The position numbers and the translations under genes were made by a program. DNA of 37,139 bases from Pseudomonadota bacterium (GTDB lineage Bacteria; Pseudomonadota; Alphaproteobacteria; Caulobacterales; Caulobacteraceae). Each line of letters begins with the position of its first letter. Position 1 is the stretch's first letter. The stretch spans positions 1 to 37,139 of the forward strand of contig JAFEEA010000016.1 of NCBI GenBank assembly GCA_018241335.1, given 5' to 3'. A model generated the notes under the pieces. That model was not told the origin of the DNA and did no database searches. It was given only the letters and a program-made list of their open reading frames with translations. Shown here piece by piece: positions 27,236 through 34,892 of the stretch.

Positions 27236-27697
27236 TCAGGCCGTCGGTCGCACCTGCAGCCGCGCGCCGCCCAGCACCGCGGCCACCTCGACCTTGGCGC
27301 CGTCCGGCAGGGCGCCGCCGCCCTCCAGCTCGGCCGACCATTCCTTGCCGTCCACGAACACCCGGCCCTCGCCGGATTCGATGGGGCCGCAGCATTCGCC
27401 CTTGTGCCCGATCAGGCGGCCGAGCTGGTCGTTGATGTCGGGTGCGGGACTTGGCCCCCTCGGCATGAAGCGGCGCCCCAGATAGGTGGTCACCACCGTG
27501 CAGATGGCGAAGAGCGCCGCCTGTCGCCCCGACCCCAGGGCGACGAACAGCGACGTCACCGCCACGATGGCCGCCGACCCGGCGGGCCAGAGCAGCCAGC
27601 CCGAGCCGGTGGACAGCTCGATCACCAGGAAGATGGCCCCGATGCCCAGCCAGACCCAGAACGGGTGCGCGAAATAGAAGGCGCTGACGGCGTCCAT
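27236..27697 (-). CDS. NfeD family membrane protein
   Basis: A 153-residue protein with two or three membrane helices in the first half (about 10-30, 33-54, 58-76) and a soluble OB-fold domain at about 88-150 (LIGHKGECCGPIESGEGRVFVDGKEW). This short form is the NfeD1b/YbbK-partner type that pairs with SPFH proteins in the membrane. Its start lies 4 bp after the stop of the SPFH gene, the classic arrangement. It is convergent with phaR, 4 bp apart. Confidence 0.9.
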   Translation of the reverse strand: MDAVSAFYFAHPFWVWLGIGAIFLVIELSTGSGWLLWPAGSAAIVAVTSLFVALGSGRQAALFAICTVVTTYLGRRFMPRGPSPAPDINDQLGRLIGHKGECCGPIESGEGRVFVDGKEWSAELEGGGALPDGAKVEVAAVLGGARLQVRPTA

Positions 27698-27701
27698 GGC
27701 T

Positions 27702-28691
27702 TCAGGTCCCCGGCGTGGTGGGCGGCACGATCGGCGGCGGCGCCCGGCGCGGCGGCGCGGCGGGCGGAGTGGCCCCCCCGCCCTGGGCCGCGCGCACCAG
27801 CTCGGTGATGCCGGAGATCGATCCGGCGATGCCGCCCAGGTCCGCCGGCACGATCACCGTCCGCTGCTGGGGCGACTCCGCCAGCTTACCGAAGGCCTCG
27901 ACGTACTTCTGGGCCACGAAGTAGTTCAGCGCGTTGACGCTGCCGCTCTCGATGGCGTCCGACACCACCTTGGTGGCCTGGGCCTCGGCGGCGGCGGAGC
28001 GCTCGCGCGCCTCGGCGTCGCGGAAGGCGGCTTCCTTGCGCCCCTCGGCCTGCAGGATGGCGGCCTGCTTGGCGCCCTCGGCCCGGGTCACCTGGGCTGT
28101 CCGCTCGCCCTCGGCCTCGGTGATCACCGCGCGCCGCTCGCGTTCGGCCTTCATCTGCCGGGTCATGGCGTTGGTGATGTCGGGCGGCGGCTGCAGGTCC
28201 TTGATCTCGATCCGCGCCAGCTTGACGCCCCAGGGGCCGGTGGCCTCGTCGATCACCGTCAGGAGGCGCGAGTTGATGTGGTCGCGCTGCGACAGCACCT
28301 CGTCCAGCTCCATGGAGCCGACCACGGTGCGCAGGTTGGTCATCACCAGCTGGGTGATGGCGTTGTTCAGGTTGGCGACCCGATAGGCGGCCGCGGCCGC
28401 GTCCATCACCTGGATGAAGACGATGGCGTCCACCTGGACCCCGACGTTGTCCTTGGTGATCACCTCCTGGCGCGGCACGTCCAGGACCTGCTCCATCATG
28501 TTCACCCGCCTGCCGATGCTCTCGACGAAGGGGGTCAGGATGGCGATGCCGGGCTTCAGGGTGCGCGTGTAGCGGCCAAAGCTCTGGACCGTGTACTCCC
28601 AGCCCTGGGGCACGATCTTGATGACCGACATGGCCAGCCACAGGGCCATGACGACAAGCAGAATAAGGACCACCAAGCCCAGTACGGCCAC
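27702..28691 (-). CDS. qmcA: SPFH/Band 7 (stomatin-like, QmcA) membrane protein
   Basis: A 329-residue protein with one N-terminal membrane helix (about 3-23), an SPFH domain (about 24-190: [33 protein letters not shown]) and a long Ala/Glu-rich coiled coil (about 190-260: [20 protein letters not shown]). The C-terminus is Pro-rich. SPFH proteins form large cages that organise membrane microdomains and often regulate FtsH. The start is GTG, with GGAGG about 9 nt upstream. It forms an operon with the NfeD gene. The 102 bp upstream, before the nitronate monooxygenase stop, show nothing notable. Confidence 0.92.
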   Translation of the reverse strand: MAVLGLVVLILLVVMALWLAMSVIKIVPQGWEYTVQSFGRYTRTLKPGIAILTPFVESIGRRVNMMEQVLDVPRQEVITKDNVGVQVDAIVFIQVMDAAAAAYRVANLNNAITQLVMTNLRTVVGSMELDEVLSQRDHINSRLLTVIDEATGPWGVKLARIEIKDLQPPPDITNAMTRQMKAERERRAVITEAEGERTAQVTRAEGAKQAAILQAEGRKEAAFRDAEARERSAAAEAQATKVVSDAIESGSVNALNYFVAQKYVEAFGKLAESPQQRTVIVPADLGGIAGSISGITELVRAAQGGGATPPAAPPRRAPPPIVPPTTPGT

Positions 28692-28793
28692 GTTCTTCGC
28701 CTCCCCAGCGTCTCGACGCGGGGCAGACTAGCGCGGCCGAACCGGCTCGGCTACGGCGAGCGGCGTTCTTTGGAACCGATCGCGCTGGCCGGC

Positions 28794-29783
28794 CTAGGCG
28801 CTGACGGCAGCCTTGGCGCCGGCCTGCAGCTTCGCCAGCCGGGTAATGGCCGCTTCGGCGTCGGCCATCATGTTGGCGACGATGGTCGCCACCGGCAGCA
28901 CCTCGCGCACGCCGCCGGCCGACTGGCCCATGGCGAAGCAGGACTTGTCGGGATCGAGGCCTTCCATCTGCCCGCCGATGCCGCCCATCACCCCGGCCCG
29001 CGACGACAGCGCCGCCTGCATCGGGAAGGGCTGGATGTCGCCCGGGCGGCTCTCCCAGTCGTCGACATAGGGGTTCTTGCGCACCCGCATCGGCTTGCCG
29101 GAGTAGCAGCGCGTGCGGACGGTGTCCTCGTCCGTGGCCTCGACGATGGTCTGGCGATAGAGGCCGGCCGCGTGCGCCTCTTCCGAGGCGATGAAGCGCG
29201 TGCCCATCCACACCCCCTGGGCGCCCAGCGCCAGGGAGGCCGCCAGGCCTCGCCCGTCATAGAGGCCGCCGGCCGCCACCACCGGGATCTTCACCCGCTC
29301 CACCGCCTGGGCGACCAGGGGCATGGTGCCGACGAGGCCCGTATGGCCGCCGCCCTCGCCGCCCTGGCAGATCACCGCGTCGCAGCCGGCCTGCTCGGCC
29401 TTGACCGCGTGCTTCACGGCCCCGCAGACCACCATCACCTTCAGGCCCGCTGTCTTCAGCCGCTCCATGATCGGCATGGGAATGCCGAGGCCGGCGATGA
29501 AGGCCGAGGCGCCCTCCTCGATGATGATCTCCACCGAGGCGGTCAGGCTCTCGGGCGAGGCGGCCAGCAGGTCGACGCCGAACGGCTTGTCGGTCAGCTT
29601 TTTGACCCTGCGCATCTCCTCGCGGATGAAGGCCGGCTCGCGCCCGGCCATGCCCAGAACGCCATAGCCGCCGGCGTTCGACATCGCCGCCGCCAGTTCG
29701 GCGAACGACACCCCGCCCATGCCCGCCAGCATGATCGGATGCTCGACGCCGAGCAGGTCGCAAAGGGGCGTGTGCAGGCTCAT
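28794..29783 (-). CDS. Nitronate monooxygenase-like FMN enzyme
   Basis: A 329-residue TIM-barrel flavoprotein of the NMO/2-nitropropane dioxygenase family. It has the N-terminal PIMLAGMGGVSFAELAAAMSN, the phosphate/FMN segment CQGGEGGGHTGLVG with the conserved His, and VVAAGGLYDGRGLAASLALGA, typical of the FMN-binding loop. Such enzymes oxidise alkyl nitronates; others in the family are enoyl reductases, so the exact substrate is open. The ATG at 29783 has GGGAGG 7 nt upstream and is preferred over a longer frame to 29840. Confidence 0.88.
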   Translation of the reverse strand: MSLHTPLCDLLGVEHPIMLAGMGGVSFAELAAAMSNAGGYGVLGMAGREPAFIREEMRRVKKLTDKPFGVDLLAASPESLTASVEIIIEEGASAFIAGLGIPMPIMERLKTAGLKVMVVCGAVKHAVKAEQAGCDAVICQGGEGGGHTGLVGTMPLVAQAVERVKIPVVAAGGLYDGRGLAASLALGAQGVWMGTRFIASEEAHAAGLYRQTIVEATDEDTVRTRCYSGKPMRVRKNPYVDDWESRPGDIQPFPMQAALSSRAGVMGGIGGQMEGLDPDKSCFAMGQSAGGVREVLPVATIVANMMADAEAAITRLAKLQAGAKAAVSA

Positions 29784-29875
29784 GGCCGATCCTCCCGAAA
29801 TGTGTTGGCCCAAACTCCCGCCCCGCGACGGACGATGCAAGTATGACCCAGCGTCAGATGTCCAAACGGATGGGC

Positions 29876-30052
29876 GTAACCCCTCATCCTCCCATCCGCC
29901 TTCGCTGCGCTCAGCCGGACGGGCCCCTCCTTCTCCCTTTGGGAGAAGTGAACGGAACAGACGTCCGCACCCTCAATCCACCTCTCCCAGAGGGAGAGGA
30001 AGGGGCCCGCGGCCCTTGCGCCAGCAAGGGACGTGGGAAGGTGAGGGGTTAC
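29876..30052. repeat. MITE-like palindromic element with 19-bp terminal inverted repeats
   Basis: A non-coding element of 177 bp. Its ends are inverted repeats at 29876-29894 and 30034-30052 (17 of 19 identical; they begin and end with GTAACCCCTCA / TGAGGGGTTAC). Internal hairpins are CTTCTCCC/GGGAGAAG (29930-29948), CCTCTCCC/GGGAGAGG (29981-29999) and CCCTTGC/GCAAGGG (30013-30030), and GGGCCCCT (29921-29928) can pair with AGGGGCCC (30001-30008). It lies between the end of an SDR gene and the start of the nitronate monooxygenase gene. Intergenic repeats of this style are common in high-GC proteobacteria. No transposase is encoded. Confidence 0.8.
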
Positions 30053-30071
30053 GGCGCCGGCCGCCGCCCGA

Positions 30072-30854
30072 TCAGAAGATCGAGTAGCCGCCGTCGATGA
30101 TGAAGCTGTCGCCCGAATGGTAGGAGGCCGCGTCCGAGGCCAGGTAGACGGCGATGCCGCCGAAGTCCTCGGGCTGGCCCCAGCGGCGGAACGGCACCCG
30201 CGGGATGACCTTCTCGGCGAAGGCCTTGGACTCCTGGGCCCCCGCCGTCATGTCGGTGGCGATCCAGCCCGGCAGGATGACGTTGGCGCGCACGCCATAG
30301 CGGGCGTGCTCCACGGCGATGCCCTTGATCATCGAGATCACCGCGCCCTTGGTGGCGGCGTAGGCCTCGTTGCGCGCCGCGCCCGAGATCGCCGACAGCG
30401 ACGAGGTGACCACGATCGAGCCGCCGGGATCGCCGGACTTGGCCCGCTCGATCATGTGCTTGCACGCCTCGCGGCAGGTGAAGAAGGCGCCTTCCAGGTT
30501 CACCGCCATCACCCGCCGCCAGCCGTCGATGGTCATCTCCGCGAAGGACGGCGCGCCGAAGCCGATGCCGGCGTTGGCGATCACCGTGTCCACCCGGCCC
30601 ATGGCGGCGACGGCCTCGGCCATGGCGTCCACCACCTCGTGCTCGATGGACACGTCGACCTTCTGGGCGAGCACACGCACGCCGTGGGCGTTGAGCTTGC
30701 CCTCGGCCTCCAGGTTGCGCTCGGCGTTGGAACCCCAGATGACCACGTCGGCGCCGGCCTGGGCCAGGGCCTCGGCCATGCCGAAGCCGATGCCGCGGTT
30801 GCCTCCGGTGATCAGGGCCACCTTGCCCGCAAGATTGAACGGTTGATAGGCCAC
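30072..30854 (-). CDS. Short-chain dehydrogenase/reductase
   Basis: A 260-residue classical SDR. The cofactor loop is TGGNRGIGFG (16-25), the NAG motif lies at 94-96 (IANAG), and S152, Y165 and K169 form the active site (VTSSLSAIS, AYAATKG). The end has DGGYSIF. It probably oxidises or reduces an alcohol/ketone with NAD(P); the substrate is not evident. The GTG at 30854 is chosen because GGGAGG lies 7 nt upstream and the Rossmann fold begins about 11 residues later; the open frame to 31064 lacks conserved content. Its stop lies 20 bp from the palindromic element. Confidence 0.9.
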   Translation of the reverse strand: MAYQPFNLAGKVALITGGNRGIGFGMAEALAQAGADVVIWGSNAERNLEAEGKLNAHGVRVLAQKVDVSIEHEVVDAMAEAVAAMGRVDTVIANAGIGFGAPSFAEMTIDGWRRVMAVNLEGAFFTCREACKHMIERAKSGDPGGSIVVTSSLSAISGAARNEAYAATKGAVISMIKGIAVEHARYGVRANVILPGWIATDMTAGAQESKAFAEKVIPRVPFRRWGQPEDFGGIAVYLASDAASYHSGDSFIIDGGYSIF

Positions 30855-31026
30855 GGCGTCCTCCCAGGTTTCGGCGAGCAGGAGTACGGCTTCCCCGGGG
30901 TCGGTCAAGCCGCGGCAAGGGACTCCGGGCCGAGGCGCGAAAAGGGTGTTGAACAAAACAGGAACATTGTTAGGGTGCGGTGCTCGACAGGGTTTGCCGT
31001 CCCGGGCCCTTAAAAGAGTACCGTCA

Positions 31027-31545
31027 ATGTCTCTTCGCGCTACCGCCCTCGGCGCCACGCCCAACCCCGGCGAGGCCTACAGTCGTATCTGGCAGGGCCA
31101 GGCGGCGGCCGATCCAGGGCAAGACGCGTCGACGGCGGTATCGTTCGCCGGCGCGGACGGTGCGAATGACGGCGAGCCGTCTGCGCATCTGCAGCTGGCC
31201 GGCTTCTCGCCCCTTGACGATATGGCGCGCGCGGGAGCCAAGGCCTATTTCGATACCAATCGTGAGGCTAAGCGCAACGTCCGCATCAATCTGCGCGGCG
31301 TTGTTGGACCGGGCTTTACCGATAGCGAGATGGATCAAGTCGCGGACGGGTTCCTGGGGCAGGCAAGCCTCAAGGACATCGGCGTACTGACCGGCGTCAC
31401 CGCGTCGACGCCGCAGGTGATCTCGCCGACGCAGAAGGCGACCATTGACGGGATCATTGCGCGCCTGCCCAATACGACGCTCAATCAGAGAGCGATTGCG
31501 TCCTATCGGAGAGCCCTGGCCAATGGCAGTCTCAGAGTCCGCTGA
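31027..31545 (+). CDS. Unrecognised soluble protein, first gene of a pair
   Basis: A 172-residue protein that I do not recognise. It has no signal peptide or membrane helix. The first 55 residues look disordered (LGATPNPGEAYSRIWQGQAAAD). Residues about 65-172 look folded and helical, with AGAKAYFDTNREAKRNVRINLRG and TDSEMDQVADGFLGQASLKD, then a Thr/Ser-rich stretch. Codon use is looser than in the neighbours, with AAT, ATT and AGA codons, and GC is visibly lower. The ATG at 31027 is assumed; only a weak AAGAG lies upstream. It overlaps the next gene by 23 nt, which suggests a coupled pair. Possible recent acquisition. Confidence 0.55.
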   Translation: MSLRATALGATPNPGEAYSRIWQGQAAADPGQDASTAVSFAGADGANDGEPSAHLQLAGFSPLDDMARAGAKAYFDTNREAKRNVRINLRGVVGPGFTDSEMDQVADGFLGQASLKDIGVLTGVTASTPQVISPTQKATIDGIIARLPNTTLNQRAIASYRRALANGSLRVR

Positions 31546-31951
31546 TCGCTCGACAGTCCCATGGTTCGCGCGGGTGGGAACAACGCTCGCCCTGATCTGG
31601 CTGGTGACCTTCCTGGAATTCGGCCTGGCCTTCGGCTCTTCCGCGATCGATCGGTGGATCGCGCCAAGCGGGCTGCGGGACGGCGATATCTCGGCCTACG
31701 CGGCCGGGACGCCGCCCAACGGCATCATGCTGATCTGGCTGTTTCGCGGCCTGTCCAGCGACCTGCGATATCTCCTCACTGGCGCCCTCGGCGTGATCCT
31801 CTACGGCGCCGTGATCCGCTACGTGCCGATACGGACGGCGTCCAGGCGGGGAGCGCTCGTCCTCGCCCTGTTTCTGGCCGGCTCGCTTGGTCTGGCGTTC
31901 GTGAACGCCTGGCTGATGTTCCCGCCAGGACGGGACCCGGCGTACAACTAG
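31523..31951 (+). CDS. Unrecognised three-helix membrane protein, second gene of a pair
   Basis: A 142-residue protein with three clear membrane helices (about 18-40, 80-102 and 110-132) and a loop of about 40 residues between the first two (DRWIAPSGLRDGDISAYAAG). I do not recognise the family. The ATG at 31523 lies inside the preceding gene, with GGAGAG 10 nt upstream, so translation is probably coupled. The arrangement of a small soluble protein followed by a small membrane protein recalls toxin-immunity pairs, but nothing else supports that role. A strong hairpin follows the stop. Confidence 0.6.
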   Translation: MAVSESADRSTVPWFARVGTTLALIWLVTFLEFGLAFGSSAIDRWIAPSGLRDGDISAYAAGTPPNGIMLIWLFRGLSSDLRYLLTGALGVILYGAVIRYVPIRTASRRGALVLALFLAGSLGLAFVNAWLMFPPGRDPAYN

Positions 31952-31952
31952 A

Positions 31953-31992
31953 GCCTGTCAGGCGAAGGTGTAGGCGGCTTCGCCTGGCAGGC
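31953..31992. terminator. Strong bidirectional hairpin terminator
   Basis: GCCTGTCAGGCGAAG (31953-31967) and CTTCGCCTGGCAGGC (31978-31992) pair over 15 positions with one G-U-type pair, around a 10-nt loop. It starts 2 nt after the stop of the membrane protein and ends 2 nt before the bdhA stop, so it separates the convergent genes exactly. There is no long T-run on either side. Confidence 0.65.
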
Positions 31993-31993
31993 C

Positions 31994-32791
31994 CTATTCC
32001 GCCGTCCAGCCGCCGTCGATGGCCAGGGCGGCGCCGTTGGCCGAGGCGCCCAGGTCGCTCGCCAGGTACAGCATCAGCCCCGCCAGCTGGTCGAACTCGA
32101 CGAACTTCTTGGTCGGCTGGGCGTCCAGGATGACGTCGCGCATCACCTGCTCGGGGGTCATGCCCCGGGCCTTGGCCTGGTCGGCGATCTGCGCCTCCAC
32201 CAGGGGGGTCTTCACATAGCCCGGGCAGATGGCGTTGCAGGTGACGCCATGCTCGGCGGTCTCCAGGGCCACCGTCTTGGTCAGGCCGACGATGCCGTGC
32301 TTGGCGGCCACATAGGCGCTCTTGAAGGGCGAGGCGACCAGGCCGTGGGCCGAGGCGATGTTGATGATCCGCCCGCGCCCCTGGGCCTTCATGATCGGCA
32401 CGGCCGCGCGGATGGCATGGAAGGCGCTGGTCAGGTTGATGGCGATGATCTGGTCCCACTTGGCGATGGGGAAGTCCTCGATCGGCGAGACGAACTGGAC
32501 GCCGGCGTTGTTGACCAGGATGTCCAGCCGCCCGAACTCGGCCCTGGCGAAGGCCACCATGGCGGCGATCTCGTCCGGCTTGGTCATGTCGGCGCCATGG
32601 TAGCGGACCTTGACCCCCGCCTTGGCTTCCAGGGCGGCGCGGTCGGCCTCGATCTGGGCGGCGTCGCCGAAGCCGTTGAGGACGATGTTCACGCCCTCGG
32701 CGGCCAGGGCGTGGGCCAGGGCCTGGCCGATGCCGCTGGTCGAGCCGGTGACGACGGCTGCCTGGCCGGCCAGGTTGTACGGGGAAGCCAT
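31994..32791 (-). CDS. bdhA: 3-hydroxybutyrate dehydrogenase
   Basis: A 265-residue SDR that interconverts (R)-3-hydroxybutyrate and acetoacetate with NAD, used in PHB breakdown. The cofactor loop is TGSTSGIG (15-22), NNAG is at 94-97, and S147, Y160 and K164 form the active site. Family-specific features include ASAHGLVASPFKSAYVAAKHG (147-166 region), CNAICPGYVKTPLVEAQI and the C-terminal DGGWTAE. AAGGAGAG precedes the ATG. The leader holds a TGC-rich motif shared with the phaA/phaR region. Together with phaA, phaB and phaR this gives the window a PHB theme, though it lies 5 kb away. Confidence 0.95.
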   Translation of the reverse strand: MASPYNLAGQAAVVTGSTSGIGQALAHALAAEGVNIVLNGFGDAAQIEADRAALEAKAGVKVRYHGADMTKPDEIAAMVAFARAEFGRLDILVNNAGVQFVSPIEDFPIAKWDQIIAINLTSAFHAIRAAVPIMKAQGRGRIINIASAHGLVASPFKSAYVAAKHGIVGLTKTVALETAEHGVTCNAICPGYVKTPLVEAQIADQAKARGMTPEQVMRDVILDAQPTKKFVEFDQLAGLMLYLASDLGASANGAALAIDGGWTAE

Positions 32792-32814
32792 GGGGTCGAG
32801 CTCTCCTTGCTATT

Positions 32815-32826
32815 GCACTGCAGCAT
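32815..32826. promoter_or_regulatory. Candidate PhaR operator upstream of bdhA
   Basis: GCACTGCAGCAT lies 24 to 35 nt upstream of the bdhA ATG (which is on the minus strand). It matches the site in the phaA/phaR intergenic region at 11 of 12 positions. A second TTGC sits just beside it (32807-32810). The position would let a bound repressor block the promoter or early transcription. Two copies in one window, both beside PHB genes, argue against chance, but binding is untested. Confidence 0.45.
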
Positions 32827-32985
32827 AGGGCGGACAACGCCCCGGGGCCATATCTCGGACCCCTTTCGCTGGCCTTTGTCTTGCGCCGCACCATCGCTGT
32901 CTTGCACCGAAGCGGCGCGGGAACCGCGGCATGGACGCCGCCGTGGGCCTCTGGCACCTTGCCGCCAATTGTTGGGGAGTCCGCC

Positions 32986-33441
32986 GTGAGTCGCCTGACC
33001 GTCCTTCCTGCTCTCCTCGCCCTCGCCCTCGCCCTCGGCGCCTGCAGCCTGCCCGCCGCCGACAAGGAGAGCGACGCCGACGCGCGCCAGCTCTACGAGG
33101 AGATCCGGACCGGCGCGGACCTGTCGCAGGACCCGCACCTGGCCGACTTCCTGAAGACGCCGGACCACCTGGCCGAGCTGGCGGCCTGGAAGTCGATGCT
33201 GCCCCCGGGCGAGCCCGACAAGGTCGAGAACCGGTCGTGGAACTACAACGCCACCAACGAGGGCTCGGTGGCCACCCTGACCCACGCCTATGTCTACAAG
33301 TCCAACACGGTCTTCGCCGAGACCGTGCTGCGCAAGGGCCCGGGCGAGAAGGCCTGGACCATCGCCGGCTTCCACATCAGCCTCGACCACCCCAACCTGC
33401 CCGAGGGCGGCACGAGCGAGACGCCCGGCGAGAAGACCTAG
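32986..33441 (+). CDS. Small putative lipoprotein of unknown function
   Basis: A 151-residue protein with a lipoprotein signal: a hydrophobic stretch rich in Leu and Ala ending in the lipobox LGAC with C20. The mature part is charged, with QLYEEIRTGADLSQDPHLADFL, a core strand region (SWNYNATNEGSVATLTHAYVYKS) and EKAWTIAGFHISLDH near the end. This pattern suggests a small NTF2/DUF4019-like or similar fold but I do not recognise the family. The GTG at 32986 is chosen for its GGGGAG site and lipobox spacing. It would be anchored to the inner or outer membrane. Its last 4 nt overlap the convergent FAD oxidoreductase gene. Confidence 0.75.
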   Translation: MSRLTVLPALLALALALGACSLPAADKESDADARQLYEEIRTGADLSQDPHLADFLKTPDHLAELAAWKSMLPPGEPDKVENRSWNYNATNEGSVATLTHAYVYKSNTVFAETVLRKGPGEKAWTIAGFHISLDHPNLPEGGTSETPGEKT

Positions 33442-34859
33442 AACAGCACCCGCGGGTTCATGATGCGGCCCGGGTCCAGGGCCGCGCGCACCGCCCGCGC
33501 CGTCGCCAGTTCCACGGCGCTCTTGTAGCCGGCCGCCTCGGCGGTCTTCATCGTGCCCAGGCCGTGCTCGGCGCTGATCGAGCCGCCCAGCGACATGACA
33601 AGATCGTGGACGATGTGGGCGCCGGTGTCGCGCAGGTCGTCGTGCAGGCGCGCGTCGCCGCCGGCGGGGCCCAGAACGTCATAGTGGATGTTGCCGTCGC
33701 CGACGTGGCCGAAGGCGTCGATGCGCACGCCCGGAAAGCGCTCTTCCAGGGTCCGGCTGGCCGCGTCGATGAAGTCGGCGATGCGCGAAACCGGCACCGA
33801 AACATCATGCTTCCAGGCCGGCCCCTCGCGCTTCTGGGCGGCCGACTGGCCTTCGCGCAGGGCCCAGAAGGCCTTTGCCTGCGCCTCGCTCTGGGCCACC
33901 GCCGCGTCGCTGATCAGGCCTTCCTCCAGGGCGGCGCCCAGCAGCCGTTCCAGCGAGGCCTCCGCCGCCCCGGGCTCGCCGCTGGCGATTTCGATCAGCA
34001 CATGCCACGGCGGGCGCGTCTCCAGCGGTTCGCGAAGGCCCGGCAGGTTCTTCACCGCCAGCTCCATGCCCAGCCGGCTGACGAGCTCGAACGCCTCCAC
34101 CGCCCCGCCGGTCTCCTCCTTGGCGCGCGCCAGCAGGCGGATCGCGTCGTGCGGGCTCTCCACGCCCAGGATCGCCACCGCGCGCGAGGCCAGGATCGGA
34201 AACAGCTTCAAGGCCGCCGCCGTGACCACGCCCAGGGTGCCTTCGGCCCCGATCAGCAGCTGCTTGAGGTCGTAGCCGGTGTTGTCCTTGCGCAGGCGCT
34301 TGAGCCCGTTCCACACCTCGCCGCTGGGCAGCACCGCCTCGATCCCCAGCACCAGGTCGCGCATGGTCCCATAGCGCAGCACCGCCGTGCCGCCGGCGTT
34401 GGTGGAGATCAGCCCGCCCACGGTCGCCGAGCCCTCCGACGCCAGGCTGAGCGGGAACCGCCGCCCCGCCGCCAGCGCCGCCTCGTGCGCCGCCGCCAGG
34501 GTCACGCCCGCCTCGACCACCATCACATCGTCCAGCGTCGCCACGTCGCGCACGTGGTTCATCCGTTCCAGCGACAGCAGGATCTCGCCCTGGGGGATCT
34601 GCCCGCCGACCAGGCCGGTGTTGCCGCCCTGGGGCGTCACGGCGGTTCCGGTCTCGGCGCAGAGGCCGATCACCGCCGCCACATCGCGCGTGGTGCGCGG
34701 CAGGGCGAGCAGCGGCGTCGTCCCGCTCCAGCGGTCGCGCCACTCCACCAGCTTGGGGGCCAGGCGCTCCGGATCCTGGCTCCAGCCGCCCTCGCCCAGC
34801 AGGGCCTTCAGGCGCGCGACGACATCCTGGGGGACCGGAGGTGAAACAGGCTCGGGCAT
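33438..34859 (-). CDS. FAD-binding oxidoreductase (D-2-hydroxyacid dehydrogenase type)
   Basis: A 473-residue flavoprotein with a PCMH-type FAD domain (about 40-220: TPQGGNTGLVGGQ and GGLISTNAGGTAVLRYG) and a FAD-oxidase C domain (about 225-470) with the active-site segment FGHVGDGNIHYDV and GGSISAEHGLG. This combination is typical of D-2-hydroxyglutarate dehydrogenase and D-lactate dehydrogenase of the GlcD/LDHD family. A role in oxidising D-2-hydroxyglutarate (a by-product of SerA) is likely but not certain. The ATG at 34859 is preferred over a TTG at 34880. It lies 33 bp after the Sua5 gene and is probably cotranscribed with it. Confidence 0.92.
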   Translation of the reverse strand: MPEPVSPPVPQDVVARLKALLGEGGWSQDPERLAPKLVEWRDRWSGTTPLLALPRTTRDVAAVIGLCAETGTAVTPQGGNTGLVGGQIPQGEILLSLERMNHVRDVATLDDVMVVEAGVTLAAAHEAALAAGRRFPLSLASEGSATVGGLISTNAGGTAVLRYGTMRDLVLGIEAVLPSGEVWNGLKRLRKDNTGYDLKQLLIGAEGTLGVVTAAALKLFPILASRAVAILGVESPHDAIRLLARAKEETGGAVEAFELVSRLGMELAVKNLPGLREPLETRPPWHVLIEIASGEPGAAEASLERLLGAALEEGLISDAAVAQSEAQAKAFWALREGQSAAQKREGPAWKHDVSVPVSRIADFIDAASRTLEERFPGVRIDAFGHVGDGNIHYDVLGPAGGDARLHDDLRDTGAHIVHDLVMSLGGSISAEHGLGTMKTAEAAGYKSAVELATARAVRAALDPGRIMNPRVLF

Positions 34860-34892
34860 GGCCGCGGACCCTAGTCCCAAACGGCTCCGCCG

